From assembly GCF_900241005.1 (NCBI RefSeq), contig NZ_OEST01000002.1, positions 558,001 to 622,000 on the forward strand: a stretch of 64,000 nt of DNA, read 5' to 3'. Below are positions 53,462-61,441 of the stretch, piece after piece (the first letter of the stretch is position 1; every line of letters starts with the position of its first letter). Under the pieces are notes generated by a model. That model had not been told where the DNA came from and searched no databases. It saw only the letters and a program-made list of their open reading frames with translations. A program made the translations under genes and the position numbers. This DNA is from Bacteroides cutis (GTDB taxonomy: Bacteria > Bacteroidota > Bacteroidia > Bacteroidales > Bacteroidaceae).

Positions 53462-53971
53462 ATGGAAACATCTGCTAAACTTTATTCTTTGCCTTTCGGC
53501 AACGTAAGAACTTATTTATTTGCTCTTTTATTTATTGTTGGAAATATTGCCCTACCGCAACTTTGTCATTTAGTACCGGCAGGTGGCCCAACATTGTTGC
53601 CTATTTATTTTTTCACATTGATAGCTGCTTATAAATATGGCTTCCAAGTAGGTCTGCTGACTGCCATATTATCTCCGGTAATCAATCATCTGTTATTTGC
53701 AATGCCTGCCGTAACTGTGTTACCGGCTATTCTGATAAAGTCCGGTTTGCTTGCAGGAGCAGCTGCACTTGCTGCACGTCATGTAAAAAGTGTTTCGCTG
53801 TTGGCTTTATTGGGAGTAGTCCTCTCTTATCAGGTTATCGGTACTGCTTTTGAATGGGCTTTGTGTGGTGACTTTTTCCTTGCTGTTCAAGATTTCCGTA
53901 TGGGTATTCCGGGTATGTTAATTCAGTGGTTCGGTGGCTATGCATTACTGAAAGTAATAGCTAAAATCTAA
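53462..53971 (+). CDS. ECF transporter S component-like membrane protein
   Basis: A 169-residue hydrophobic protein with about six membrane segments: TYLFALLFIVGNIALPQLCHLVPAGGPTLLPIYFFTLIAAYKYGFQVGLLTAILSPVINHLLF, then AILIKSGLLAGAAALAARHV and SLLALLGVVLSYQVIGTAFEWAL. The PIYFFTLIAAYKYG and LSPVINHL patterns resemble S components of energy-coupling-factor vitamin importers. The vitamin is not known; no ECF ATPase or T component lies here. It lies upstream of a phosphoribosyltransferase in the same direction. Confidence 0.72.
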   Translation: METSAKLYSLPFGNVRTYLFALLFIVGNIALPQLCHLVPAGGPTLLPIYFFTLIAAYKYGFQVGLLTAILSPVINHLLFAMPAVTVLPAILIKSGLLAGAAALAARHVKSVSLLALLGVVLSYQVIGTAFEWALCGDFFLAVQDFRMGIPGMLIQWFGGYALLKVIAKI

Positions 53972-53995
53972 AAAATAATTTAACCCATAAATTCA

Positions 53996-54391
53996 ATGGC
54001 TAAGACAATGGAGGAAGTGTTGGAACGTTTCCGCACCATCGAGTTTCACGATGATTTTGATATGATTGTGGCAATTGCAAATGGCGGAATCGTTCCGGCA
54101 GGTATCATTAACCAACGTTTACAAAAGGAAGTACATCTACTCCGTATCAACCTAAGGGATGAATATCAACATCCTAAGTATGATGCACCTCAGTTGTTGG
54201 CACCCGTTGACTTTGAATTTAGAGGGAAAAACATACTACTGGTAGACGATCGCATAAAGACTGGTTCTACTATTCGGTTAGCGTGCGAATTACTAAAAGA
54301 TGCTCATATGATTAAAACATTCGCAGTAAATGGAACGGCAGACTATGCTTTGTTTGACGAAACATGTTTTAAATTTCCGTGGATATTGTAG
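53996..54391 (+). CDS. Type I phosphoribosyltransferase domain protein
   Basis: A 131-residue protein with the PRPP-binding motif ILLVDDRIKTGSTIRLACELLK (VDDxxxTGST). The region FDMIVAIANGGIVPAGIINQRLQKEVHLLRINLRDEY is the usual nucleotide/PP-loop part. It lacks the C-terminal hood that sets base specificity, so the substrate base is unclear. Located between the ECF-like gene and a Tat-exported DUF362 protein in one probable operon. Confidence 0.82.
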   Translation: MAKTMEEVLERFRTIEFHDDFDMIVAIANGGIVPAGIINQRLQKEVHLLRINLRDEYQHPKYDAPQLLAPVDFEFRGKNILLVDDRIKTGSTIRLACELLKDAHMIKTFAVNGTADYALFDETCFKFPWIL

Positions 54392-54422
54392 AATAAAAAG
54401 AGAATTTAAAGTTAAAAAGGAT

Positions 54423-55358
54423 ATGGACAGAAGAGATTTCCTGAAAACATTGGCAGTTACGGGAGCAGCTATGACTATACAACGCATAGAAGCGATGGAT
54501 ATACTGACACAAACGCTAACAAATACCGGTGATAATAAGGTAGACCTCGTAGCTGTAATGGGGGGTGAACCGGAAGTAATGTTTCGCCGTGCCATTACCG
54601 AACTGGGTGGTATGAAAAATTTCATCAAACCGGGACAGAAAGTAGCAATAAAACCTAATATCGGTTGGGATAAAGTACCGGAACTGGCAGGAAATACAAA
54701 TCCTAAATTAGTTGCCGAGATTGTAAAGCAATGCTTTCAAGCTGGAGCCAAAGAGGTTACCGTATTCGATCATACCTGTGATGACTGGCAGAAATGTTAT
54801 AAGAACAGCGGTATTGAAGCAGCTGCCAAAGCCGCGGGAGCCAAAGTAATGCCTGCACATCTGGAAAGTTATTACCGTGCGGTATCTCTACCTAAAGGTA
54901 AAAAAATGAAAAGCGCCAAGGTACATGAAGCAATCTTGAATAGTGATGTGTGGATCAATGTTCCAATTCTAAAAAATCACGGTGGTGCCAATCTGACTAT
55001 ATCCATGAAAAACCATATGGGTATTGTATGGGATCGTGGTTATTTCCATCAAAACGATTTGCAACAGTGTATTGCCGATATCTGTACATTACAGAAAAAG
55101 GCTGTACTGAATGTGGTAGATGCTTATCGCATTATGAAAACCAATGGTCCACGTGGACGTTCTGCATCTGATGTAGTATTGACTAAAGGTTTGTTTATCT
55201 CTCAAGACATCGTTGCTGTAGACACGGCTGCAGCCAAATTTTTCAATCAAGTTCGTGAAATGCCTCTTGACAAGGTAAGACATCTGGCTAATGGGCAGGC
55301 ATTGAATGTAGGTACAATGAATTTGGATAAGCTCAATATCAAACGTATCAAGATTTAA
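54423..55358 (+). CDS. Tat-exported DUF362 protein
   Basis: A 311-residue exported protein. The twin-arginine signal is MDRRDFLKTLAVTGAAMTIQRI (RRDFLK). The DUF362 domain follows: VDLVAVMGGEPEVMFRRAITELGGMKNFIKPGQKVAIKPNIGWDKVPELAGNTNPKLVAEIVKQCFQAGAKEVTVFDHT, then MKNHMGIVWDRGYFHQNDLQQCIADICTLQKKAVLNVVDA, and SQDIVAVDTAAAKFF. Tat export implies cofactor or Fe-S binding before export. The start at 54423 puts the RR motif first. The polyferredoxin gene follows 33 bases later. Confidence 0.87.
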   Translation: MDRRDFLKTLAVTGAAMTIQRIEAMDILTQTLTNTGDNKVDLVAVMGGEPEVMFRRAITELGGMKNFIKPGQKVAIKPNIGWDKVPELAGNTNPKLVAEIVKQCFQAGAKEVTVFDHTCDDWQKCYKNSGIEAAAKAAGAKVMPAHLESYYRAVSLPKGKKMKSAKVHEAILNSDVWINVPILKNHGGANLTISMKNHMGIVWDRGYFHQNDLQQCIADICTLQKKAVLNVVDAYRIMKTNGPRGRSASDVVLTKGLFISQDIVAVDTAAAKFFNQVREMPLDKVRHLANGQALNVGTMNLDKLNIKRIKI

Positions 55359-55391
55359 TTAAGACAGTACATACTCAAAAGATAGCAGCTT

Positions 55392-56924
55392 ATGTTGAAA
55401 AAAGTAAGAATTGTATTATCTGTTTTAATCTTTGGGCTGATAACATTTTATTTTCTGGACTTTGCAGAATTACTACCCAACAAATTTCATGTATTGGCAC
55501 ATATCCAGTTTGTTTCGGCATTGATGTCATTTAGTTTCATTGCATTGGTTATACTAATTGTATTAACACTTTTGTTGGGACGTATTTATTGTTCGGTGAT
55601 CTGTCCGATGGGGGTCTTGCAGGATATAATAAACTGGATATCCCAAAAGACTGTAAAGAAAAAGAAACGTTTCCGTTTTTCTCCGGCAAAGAATATAGTA
55701 AGATGGAGTGTATTGACCATCGCTGTTTGTTCATTCTTATGTGGATTTACTGTGTTATTAGGATTGTTGGATCCATACAGCGCATTCGGACGTATTATTA
55801 CTAATATATTCAAACCTGTCTATATGATAGGTAATAATCTATTGGAGTCCATTTTCTCCCGGTTTGATAACTACACATTCTATCAAGTAGATGCTTCTTT
55901 ACTCAGTATTTCTTCATTTATTATCGGATTGGTTACTTTCCTTATAATCGGTTATTTAGCCTGGAAACATGGAAGAATGTGGTGTAATACGATATGTCCC
56001 GTAGGAACGTTACTGGGATTTGTAAGCCGTTTCTCGCTTTTCAAAATCCGTATAGATGAGAATAAATGTACACACTGTATGGTTTGTGGTACTAAATGCA
56101 AGGCATCCTGTATTGACAGTAAAAATCAAAAAATAGATTATACACGCTGTGTAGATTGTTTTGACTGCTTGGAAAGTTGTAAAGAAGGTGCATTAGTCTA
56201 CTCCTTGCCTTCTTCTACACTGAAAAAAGGCCAACAGTTAGTTACATCTGACACTTCAAAACGTCGTTTTCTATTCATAGGTATGGCCACCGCAGTAACT
56301 GCCCCAAAAGTAATGGCACAAACACAATCCGTACTCGCCACAGTTGCCGGCAAAGTGAGCGATAAACGTAAGACACCTATAATTCCTCCGGGCTCTATTA
56401 GTCTCACACATTTCCAAACACATTGTACATCGTGTCATTTATGTATTAGCAAATGTCCATCACATGTATTGAAACCTGCTTTTATGGAATATGGTATTGC
56501 CGGAATGATGCAACCTACTATGTTTTTTGAGAAAGGTTTTTGTAATTTTGACTGTACGGTTTGCGGTGACGTTTGTCCCAATGGTGCTATTAAACCATTA
56601 ACTATCGAACAAAAGCATTTAACACAAATGGGAAAGGTAGTATTTACAGAAGAGAATTGTATTGTATACACTGATGGTACTAGTTGTGGTGCCTGTTCAG
56701 AACATTGCCCCACCCAAGCACTTTCTATGATACCTTACAAAGACGGATTGACTATTCCACATGTTGATACGAATATTTGTGTAGGCTGTGGAGGTTGCGA
56801 ATATGTATGTCCTGCCCGTCCCTTCCGTGCCGTACATATTGAAGGGAATAAGGTACAACAGGAAGCTCATCCATTTACTGAAATAAAAGAAGAAAAAATA
56901 AAAGTTGATGATTTCGGCTTTTAA
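55392..56924 (+). CDS. NapH/NapG-like membrane polyferredoxin fusion
   Basis: A 510-residue membrane iron-sulfur protein. The N-terminal NapH/YccM-like half (residues 1-275) has membrane helices and two cluster motifs (CTHCMVCGTKC from residue 226; CVDCFDCLESC from 253) plus the CPMGVLQD and CPVGTLLG loops. A twin-arginine-like segment SKRRFLFIGMATAVTAPKVMAQ lies at residues 289-310. A NapG-like half with about four further clusters follows (CTSCHLCISKC, CNFDCTVCGDVC, CGACSEHC, CVGCGGCEYVC). It looks like a natural NapH-NapG fusion that passes electrons across the membrane. It is the last gene of the group beginning with the ECF-like protein. Confidence 0.85.
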   Translation: MLKKVRIVLSVLIFGLITFYFLDFAELLPNKFHVLAHIQFVSALMSFSFIALVILIVLTLLLGRIYCSVICPMGVLQDIINWISQKTVKKKKRFRFSPAKNIVRWSVLTIAVCSFLCGFTVLLGLLDPYSAFGRIITNIFKPVYMIGNNLLESIFSRFDNYTFYQVDASLLSISSFIIGLVTFLIIGYLAWKHGRMWCNTICPVGTLLGFVSRFSLFKIRIDENKCTHCMVCGTKCKASCIDSKNQKIDYTRCVDCFDCLESCKEGALVYSLPSSTLKKGQQLVTSDTSKRRFLFIGMATAVTAPKVMAQTQSVLATVAGKVSDKRKTPIIPPGSISLTHFQTHCTSCHLCISKCPSHVLKPAFMEYGIAGMMQPTMFFEKGFCNFDCTVCGDVCPNGAIKPLTIEQKHLTQMGKVVFTEENCIVYTDGTSCGACSEHCPTQALSMIPYKDGLTIPHVDTNICVGCGGCEYVCPARPFRAVHIEGNKVQQEAHPFTEIKEEKIKVDDFGF

Positions 56925-57083
56925 AAACATATAAGGGGTATTTTATTATCCAAAATATAACAAAGGATCTACTTCTCTTATAAAAGAAAAAGTAGATTCT
57001 TTTTTATAAGACCAATCGTTGAACATTTTTCCTCTATTTTCCTTTCTTCCTTCAATAAAATAACTAAATTCGTGCCGAACAAT

Positions 57084-57908
57084 ATGGAAGATTTTGACAT
57101 GGAGGTAACAACTAATAACTGGTTCACAAAAAAATATCCGGTAGGTTATGCTTTGAGTGGAGGCTTTATAAAAGGATTTGCCCATTTAGGGGTTATGCAG
57201 GCTTTACTGGAACACGATATCAAGCCTGATATTCTTTCTGGTGTCAGTGCAGGTGCATTGGCAGGAGTATTTTATGCTGATGGTAATGAACCACACAAAG
57301 TACTCGATTATTTCTCCGGACATAAGTTCCAGGATCTTACCAAGTTGGTTATCCCCAAAGTAGGTTTATTTGAATTATGTGAATTTATCGACTTTCTTAA
57401 AACCAATCTGAAGGCAAAAAAAATGGAAGATTTACAAATACCGCTGATCATCACTGCTACAGATCTGGATCATGGACGTCTGGTACATTTTCACAAAGGC
57501 GATATTGCAGAACGCATAGCGGCATCTTGTTGTATGCCTGTATTGTTCGCCCCAGTCAATATTGACGGTACCCATTATGTAGATGGTGGACTATTAATGA
57601 ACCTACCGGTGACCACTATCCGACGTATATGCGAAAAAGTAGTAGCAGTAAATGTCAGCCCTCTAATGGCTACAAAATATAAAATGAATATTGTGAGTAT
57701 CGCCTTGCGATCTTATAATTTCATGTTCCGTTCCAACAGTTTTGCCGAACGCGAAAAGGCGGATTTATTAGTGGAACCTTACAATCTGGAAGGTTATAGC
57801 AATACGGAACTAGAAAAGGCAGAAGAAATCTTCATGCAAGGTTATAATACTGCCAATGATGTTTTGAAAAGGCTTTTGGTAGATAAGGGAAGTATCTGGA
57901 AAGAATAA
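57084..57908 (+). CDS. Patatin-like phospholipase
   Basis: A 274-residue serine hydrolase of the patatin/RssA type. The oxyanion loop is ALSGGFIKGFAHLGVMQALLEHDIKPDILSGVSAG; the nucleophilic Ser is in GVSAG and the catalytic Asp in YVDGGLLMNLPV. The dyad is complete. The ATG at 57084 is used; a GTG at 57072 lies within a TAAATTCG promoter-like box, and an ATG at 57099 is possible. Cytoplasmic lipid or acyl hydrolase with unknown substrate. Confidence 0.88.
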   Translation: MEDFDMEVTTNNWFTKKYPVGYALSGGFIKGFAHLGVMQALLEHDIKPDILSGVSAGALAGVFYADGNEPHKVLDYFSGHKFQDLTKLVIPKVGLFELCEFIDFLKTNLKAKKMEDLQIPLIITATDLDHGRLVHFHKGDIAERIAASCCMPVLFAPVNIDGTHYVDGGLLMNLPVTTIRRICEKVVAVNVSPLMATKYKMNIVSIALRSYNFMFRSNSFAEREKADLLVEPYNLEGYSNTELEKAEEIFMQGYNTANDVLKRLLVDKGSIWKE

Positions 57909-57938
57909 AAAAACAACTATATTCTAAATAAAAAAGAA

Positions 57939-59636
57939 ATGAATGACGAAAACAAACTAATAATTTATCAAGTGTTTACCCGCTTATTCGGGAACAATAA
58001 TAACCACTGTATCAATAACGGAAGTATCGCAGAAAATGGATGTGGTAAAATGGCCGATTTTACGACAAAAGCATTAAATGAAATAAAAAAATTAGGGATC
58101 ACTCACATTTGGTATACAGGTATCATTGAACATGCTACCCAAACTGATTATCGCCGATATAATATCTGTCCTGACCATCCGGCTATTGTGAAAGGGAAAG
58201 CAGGTTCACCATACGCCATCAAAGATTATTATGACATAGACCCGGATTTGGCAAAAGATGTTCCGGAACGGATGAAAGAGTTTGAAAACCTAGTACAACG
58301 TACCCATCGTAGTGGTTTGAAAGTTATCATCGATTTTGTCCCCAACCATGTAGCCCGTCAATATCACTCAGATACCCAACCTGATGGTACATCACAATTG
58401 GGTGCTAATGATGATACAAATTATGCATTTAGCCCGTATAACAACTTCTACTATATTCCTCAGTCGGAGTTACATGGACAGTTTGACATGAAAGCTTCTG
58501 CTACTGAACCTTATAAGGAATTTCCTGCTAAGGCAACGGGAAACAATCGTTTCGACGCCTACCCTAATATTTATGATTGGTATGAAACCATAAAATTAAA
58601 TTACGGAGTCGATTACCAAAATGGGGGAACTTGTCACTTCAACCCCATTCCGGATACATGGCCTAAGATGTTGGATATTATGCTGTTCTGGGCAGAAAAG
58701 AATATTGATGGATTTCGTTGCGATATGGTAGAAATGGTTCCTGTCGAGTTTTGGGAATGGGCCATTCCGCAAGTAAAGATCAAACACCCTTCTCTCCTAT
58801 TCATTGCTGAAGTTTATAATCCAAGAGAATATAATAACTATTTGTTCCGTGGTAAGTTCGATTATCTATATGATAAGGTAGGTCTTTATGATACACTCCG
58901 TGCAATAGTCTGCGGAGATGAATCGGCAACCGCCATCAGTCGCTCCTGGCAAAGTTTAGGTGGCATAGAAAAACGCATGCTGAATTTCCTTGAAAATCAT
59001 GATGAACAACGTATTGCCTCCGACTTTTTTGCCAGTAATCCACGTAAAGCTGTTCCTGCATTAATTGTATCAGCTTGCATGAATACCAACCCAATGATGA
59101 TTTATTTTGGTCAAGAATTTGGTGAGCTCGGAATGGATAGTGAAGGTTTCAGCGGTAGAGACGGGCGTACTACAATTTTTGATTATTGGAGTGTAGATAC
59201 AATCCGCCGCTGGCGTAACGGAGGTAAATTCGATGGAAAGATGCTGACGGAAGATCAAAAACACCTATATGGCATCTATCAACGGATATTGACTCTTTGT
59301 AATGAAGAAAAGGCTATTTCAAAAGGTGATTTCTTTGACCTGATGTATGCCAACACCAATGGTTGGCGTTTCAATGAACATAAACAATATACATTCTTAC
59401 GTAAATATGAAAGAGATTTACTATTTTTCGTTGTAAACTTCGATCATATTTCTGTAGATCTTGCTATCAATATTCCCTCTCATGCATTTGATTTCCTGCA
59501 AATACCGCAGATGGATCAATATAAAGCGGTAGATTTACTTACCGGAAAAAGTGAAAACATCAGTTTATTACCTTATAAAGCCACAGATATTTCAGTAGAA
59601 GGATATAGCGGAAAAATTCTGAAAATAAAATTATAG
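57939..59636 (+). CDS. GH13 alpha-amylase family enzyme
   Basis: A 565-residue cytoplasmic glycoside hydrolase (no signal peptide). The four GH13 regions are visible: VIIDFVPNHV (region I), NIDGFRCDMVEMV with the nucleophile Asp (region II), LLFIAEVYNP with the acid Glu (region III), and FLENHDEQR with the transition-state Asp (region IV). A C-terminal beta domain follows (RDLLFFVVNFDHISVDLAINIP). Together with glgB downstream it suggests intracellular glycogen or malto-oligosaccharide metabolism. Confidence 0.92.
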   Translation: MNDENKLIIYQVFTRLFGNNNNHCINNGSIAENGCGKMADFTTKALNEIKKLGITHIWYTGIIEHATQTDYRRYNICPDHPAIVKGKAGSPYAIKDYYDIDPDLAKDVPERMKEFENLVQRTHRSGLKVIIDFVPNHVARQYHSDTQPDGTSQLGANDDTNYAFSPYNNFYYIPQSELHGQFDMKASATEPYKEFPAKATGNNRFDAYPNIYDWYETIKLNYGVDYQNGGTCHFNPIPDTWPKMLDIMLFWAEKNIDGFRCDMVEMVPVEFWEWAIPQVKIKHPSLLFIAEVYNPREYNNYLFRGKFDYLYDKVGLYDTLRAIVCGDESATAISRSWQSLGGIEKRMLNFLENHDEQRIASDFFASNPRKAVPALIVSACMNTNPMMIYFGQEFGELGMDSEGFSGRDGRTTIFDYWSVDTIRRWRNGGKFDGKMLTEDQKHLYGIYQRILTLCNEEKAISKGDFFDLMYANTNGWRFNEHKQYTFLRKYERDLLFFVVNFDHISVDLAINIPSHAFDFLQIPQMDQYKAVDLLTGKSENISLLPYKATDISVEGYSGKILKIKL

Positions 59637-59656
59637 AACTATATCTTAATAGTTAT

Positions 59657-59716
59657 AACGAAACGAAGAAAATTTTCTCTTCATTCAAGTAATGAGATCA
59701 CATTCTTCGTTTCGTT
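59657..59716. terminator. Convergent terminator, long-loop hairpin
   Basis: AACGAAACGAAGAA (59657-59670) and its exact complement (59703-59716) form a 14-bp stem around a 32-base loop. It separates the plus-strand amylase gene from the convergent 78-aa gene. Confidence 0.6.
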
Positions 59717-59729
59717 TTATTATATCATA

Positions 59730-59966
59730 TCATATCTTATCTCCTTTCTCCATTTTTTCTTTCAGGCGATACAACCGAGTAATAGCCGGATTATAAAATT
59801 CATCCGGATAATGTACATTTATATCACTTAAATTAGCAAAGACATATCGTTTTACATTCATAATATTTTCTGAATCACTTAAAACGATCTGTTGTGGGAA
59901 AGTCGTTGTCTTTGCCCATTCAATCAACATCTTAACGCTTTCTTCATCATATTTATACTCTTCCAT
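59730..59966 (-). CDS. Hypothetical small protein, 78 aa
   Basis: A 78-residue protein, MEEYKYDEESVKMLIEWAKTTTFPQQIVLSDSENIMNVKRYVFANLSDINVHYPDEFYNPAITRLYRLKEKMEKGDKI. The acidic start, the helix SVKMLIEWA and the C-terminal helix IKRLYRLKEKM-like segment suggest a small globular domain. A clear -7 box (59985-59992) lies 19 bases upstream, supporting a real gene. No function recognised. Confidence 0.72.
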   Translation of the reverse strand: MEEYKYDEESVKMLIEWAKTTTFPQQIVLSDSENIMNVKRYVFANLSDINVHYPDEFYNPAITRLYRLKEKMEKGDKI

Positions 59967-59984
59967 ATTTCACATATTTTCTTG

Positions 59985-59992
59985 CAAAGATA
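59985..59992 (-). promoter_or_regulatory. -7 box of the 78-aa gene
   Basis: On the minus strand the sequence reads TATCTTTG, a match to TAnnTTTG. Confidence 0.55.
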
Positions 59993-60059
59993 TAACAATT
60001 GCTAAAGTTATCCTTACCCAAGTGAACAAAATCCGAATAAGCCGTGTTATATATCTGTG

Positions 60060-60198
60060 TTTTTCATAGTATTAGATATAAGATTAATTAAAGGAGACGT
60101 ACCCGCTTGTGATAAGTAAGTACATCAAAAAACAGAAGCGTCTGTTTGATTGATAAATGTGTAAGGAGCATCGGTTTACCAGAGCCGATGCTTTTTTT
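60060..60198 (+). ncRNA. Possible small RNA ending in an intrinsic terminator
   Basis: A strong intrinsic terminator GCATCGG / CCGATGC (60168-60191) with seven Ts follows a gene-free stretch and has no upstream plus-strand coding gene within 500 bases. The segment AGACG ... CGTCT can also pair upstream. No known RNA family was recognised and the 5' end is a guess. Confidence 0.3.
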
Positions 60199-60232
60199 AC
60201 CCTTCTTTGTAGTATGTTAGAAATATTATCCG

Positions 60233-60240
60233 TAAATTTG
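60233..60240 (+). promoter_or_regulatory. -7 box of the DUF2461 gene
   Basis: TAAATTTG with TTTG at 60206-60209 as possible -33 element; the ATG is 24 bases downstream. Confidence 0.55.
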
Positions 60241-60263
60241 GCAGATAATAAGGAAAATATGAT

Positions 60264-60929
60264 ATGAACATCCCTGTTATATTCCAATTCTTAAAAGAAC
60301 TGTCCGCAAACAATAACCGTGAATGGTTTAATGCGCATCGGGGTCTATATGAAACAGCCCGTAATGAGTTTGAAAACTTGTTGACAGTAATTATTTCCCG
60401 TATATCCCTGTTTGATGAAACTATTCGAGGCATAGAAGCAAAAGACTGTACGTACCGGATTTATCGCGATACGCGGTTCTCTGAAGATAAGACTCCATAT
60501 AAAACACATTTTGGAGGTTACATCAATGCAAAAGGAAAGAAATCTGATCATTGCGGATACTACATTCATCTGCAACCGGACAATTGCTTGTTAGCAGGAG
60601 GTAGTTATTGTCCTCCCCCTCCCATATTGAAGGCATTACGCCAAGCTGTTTATGATAATATAGATGAATTTCGTGACATTGTCGAAGATCCGGTTTTCAA
60701 ACAATATTTTCCGGTTATCGGAGAAAATTTCTTAAAGACTGCTCCAAAAGGATTTCCCAAAGATTATCCATATCTAAAGTACTTACAATGTAAAGAATAC
60801 ACTGTGTCTTGCTATCAGCCTGACTTTTTTTTCCTTACACCGGATTTTCTAGAACGTACGGATGAAATCTTCAAGCAAATGAAACGATTTTCTGATTTTG
60901 TAAATTATACAATAGACGACTTTGAATAA
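60264..60929 (+). CDS. DUF2461 (TIGR02453) family protein
   Basis: A 221-residue protein of the TIGR02453 family: FQFLKELSANNNREWFNAHRGLYETARNEFENLL, CTYRIYRDTRFSEDKTPYKTHFGGYI, GYYIHLQPDNCLLAGGSYCPPPPILKALRQAVYDN. The NREWF and RFSEDKTPYKTH motifs identify it. It is widespread but without known activity. Possibly first gene of a set with yhcH and glgB. Confidence 0.9.
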   Translation: MNIPVIFQFLKELSANNNREWFNAHRGLYETARNEFENLLTVIISRISLFDETIRGIEAKDCTYRIYRDTRFSEDKTPYKTHFGGYINAKGKKSDHCGYYIHLQPDNCLLAGGSYCPPPPILKALRQAVYDNIDEFRDIVEDPVFKQYFPVIGENFLKTAPKGFPKDYPYLKYLQCKEYTVSCYQPDFFFLTPDFLERTDEIFKQMKRFSDFVNYTIDDFE

Positions 60930-60964
60930 TTTCCTAATAATAACTAACTTAAAACATTCTGATT

Positions 60965-61411
60965 ATGGTAGTAGATAAACTTGAAAACATTGAAAAATAT
61001 GCTTCTTTGAATCCTTTATTCGCACAAGCCATCGATTTCTTGAAATCACATGATCTGGATACATTAGAAATAGGCAAAACCGAATTAAAAGGTAAAGATC
61101 TGTTGGTAAATGTAGCTCAGACTAAGCCAAAAACCAAAGAAGATGCCAAGCTCGAAACACACAAGGATTTTATCGACATACAAATACCACTTTCGGGAAC
61201 AGAAATTATGGGTTATACCGCAGCTAAGGACTGCATACCTGCCGATGCTGTTTATAATGCCGAAAAAGATATTACTTTCTTCGAGGGATTGGCTGAAAGT
61301 TATATTAAAGTTAAACCTGGAATGTTTGCTATTTTCTTTCCACAAGACGGTCATGCTCCCGGTATTACTCCTGACGGCGTGAAGAAAGTTATTGTGAAAG
61401 TTAAAGCATAA
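60965..61411 (+). CDS. YhcH/YjgK/YiaL family (DUF386) protein
   Basis: A 148-residue beta-sheet protein: LEIGKTELKGKDLLVNVAQTKPKTKEDAKLETHKDFIDIQIPLSGTEIMGY, then MFAIFFPQDGHAPGI. The motif LETHKDFIDIQIPLSGTE and the HAPG ending are characteristic. Relatives act on sugars (for example sialic acid or mutarotation) but the substrate here is unknown. It lies 35 bases downstream of the DUF2461 gene. Confidence 0.9.
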   Translation: MVVDKLENIEKYASLNPLFAQAIDFLKSHDLDTLEIGKTELKGKDLLVNVAQTKPKTKEDAKLETHKDFIDIQIPLSGTEIMGYTAAKDCIPADAVYNAEKDITFFEGLAESYIKVKPGMFAIFFPQDGHAPGITPDGVKKVIVKVKA

Positions 61412-61441
61412 ATACATCAAATCCCCAAAACTCATCCTATT

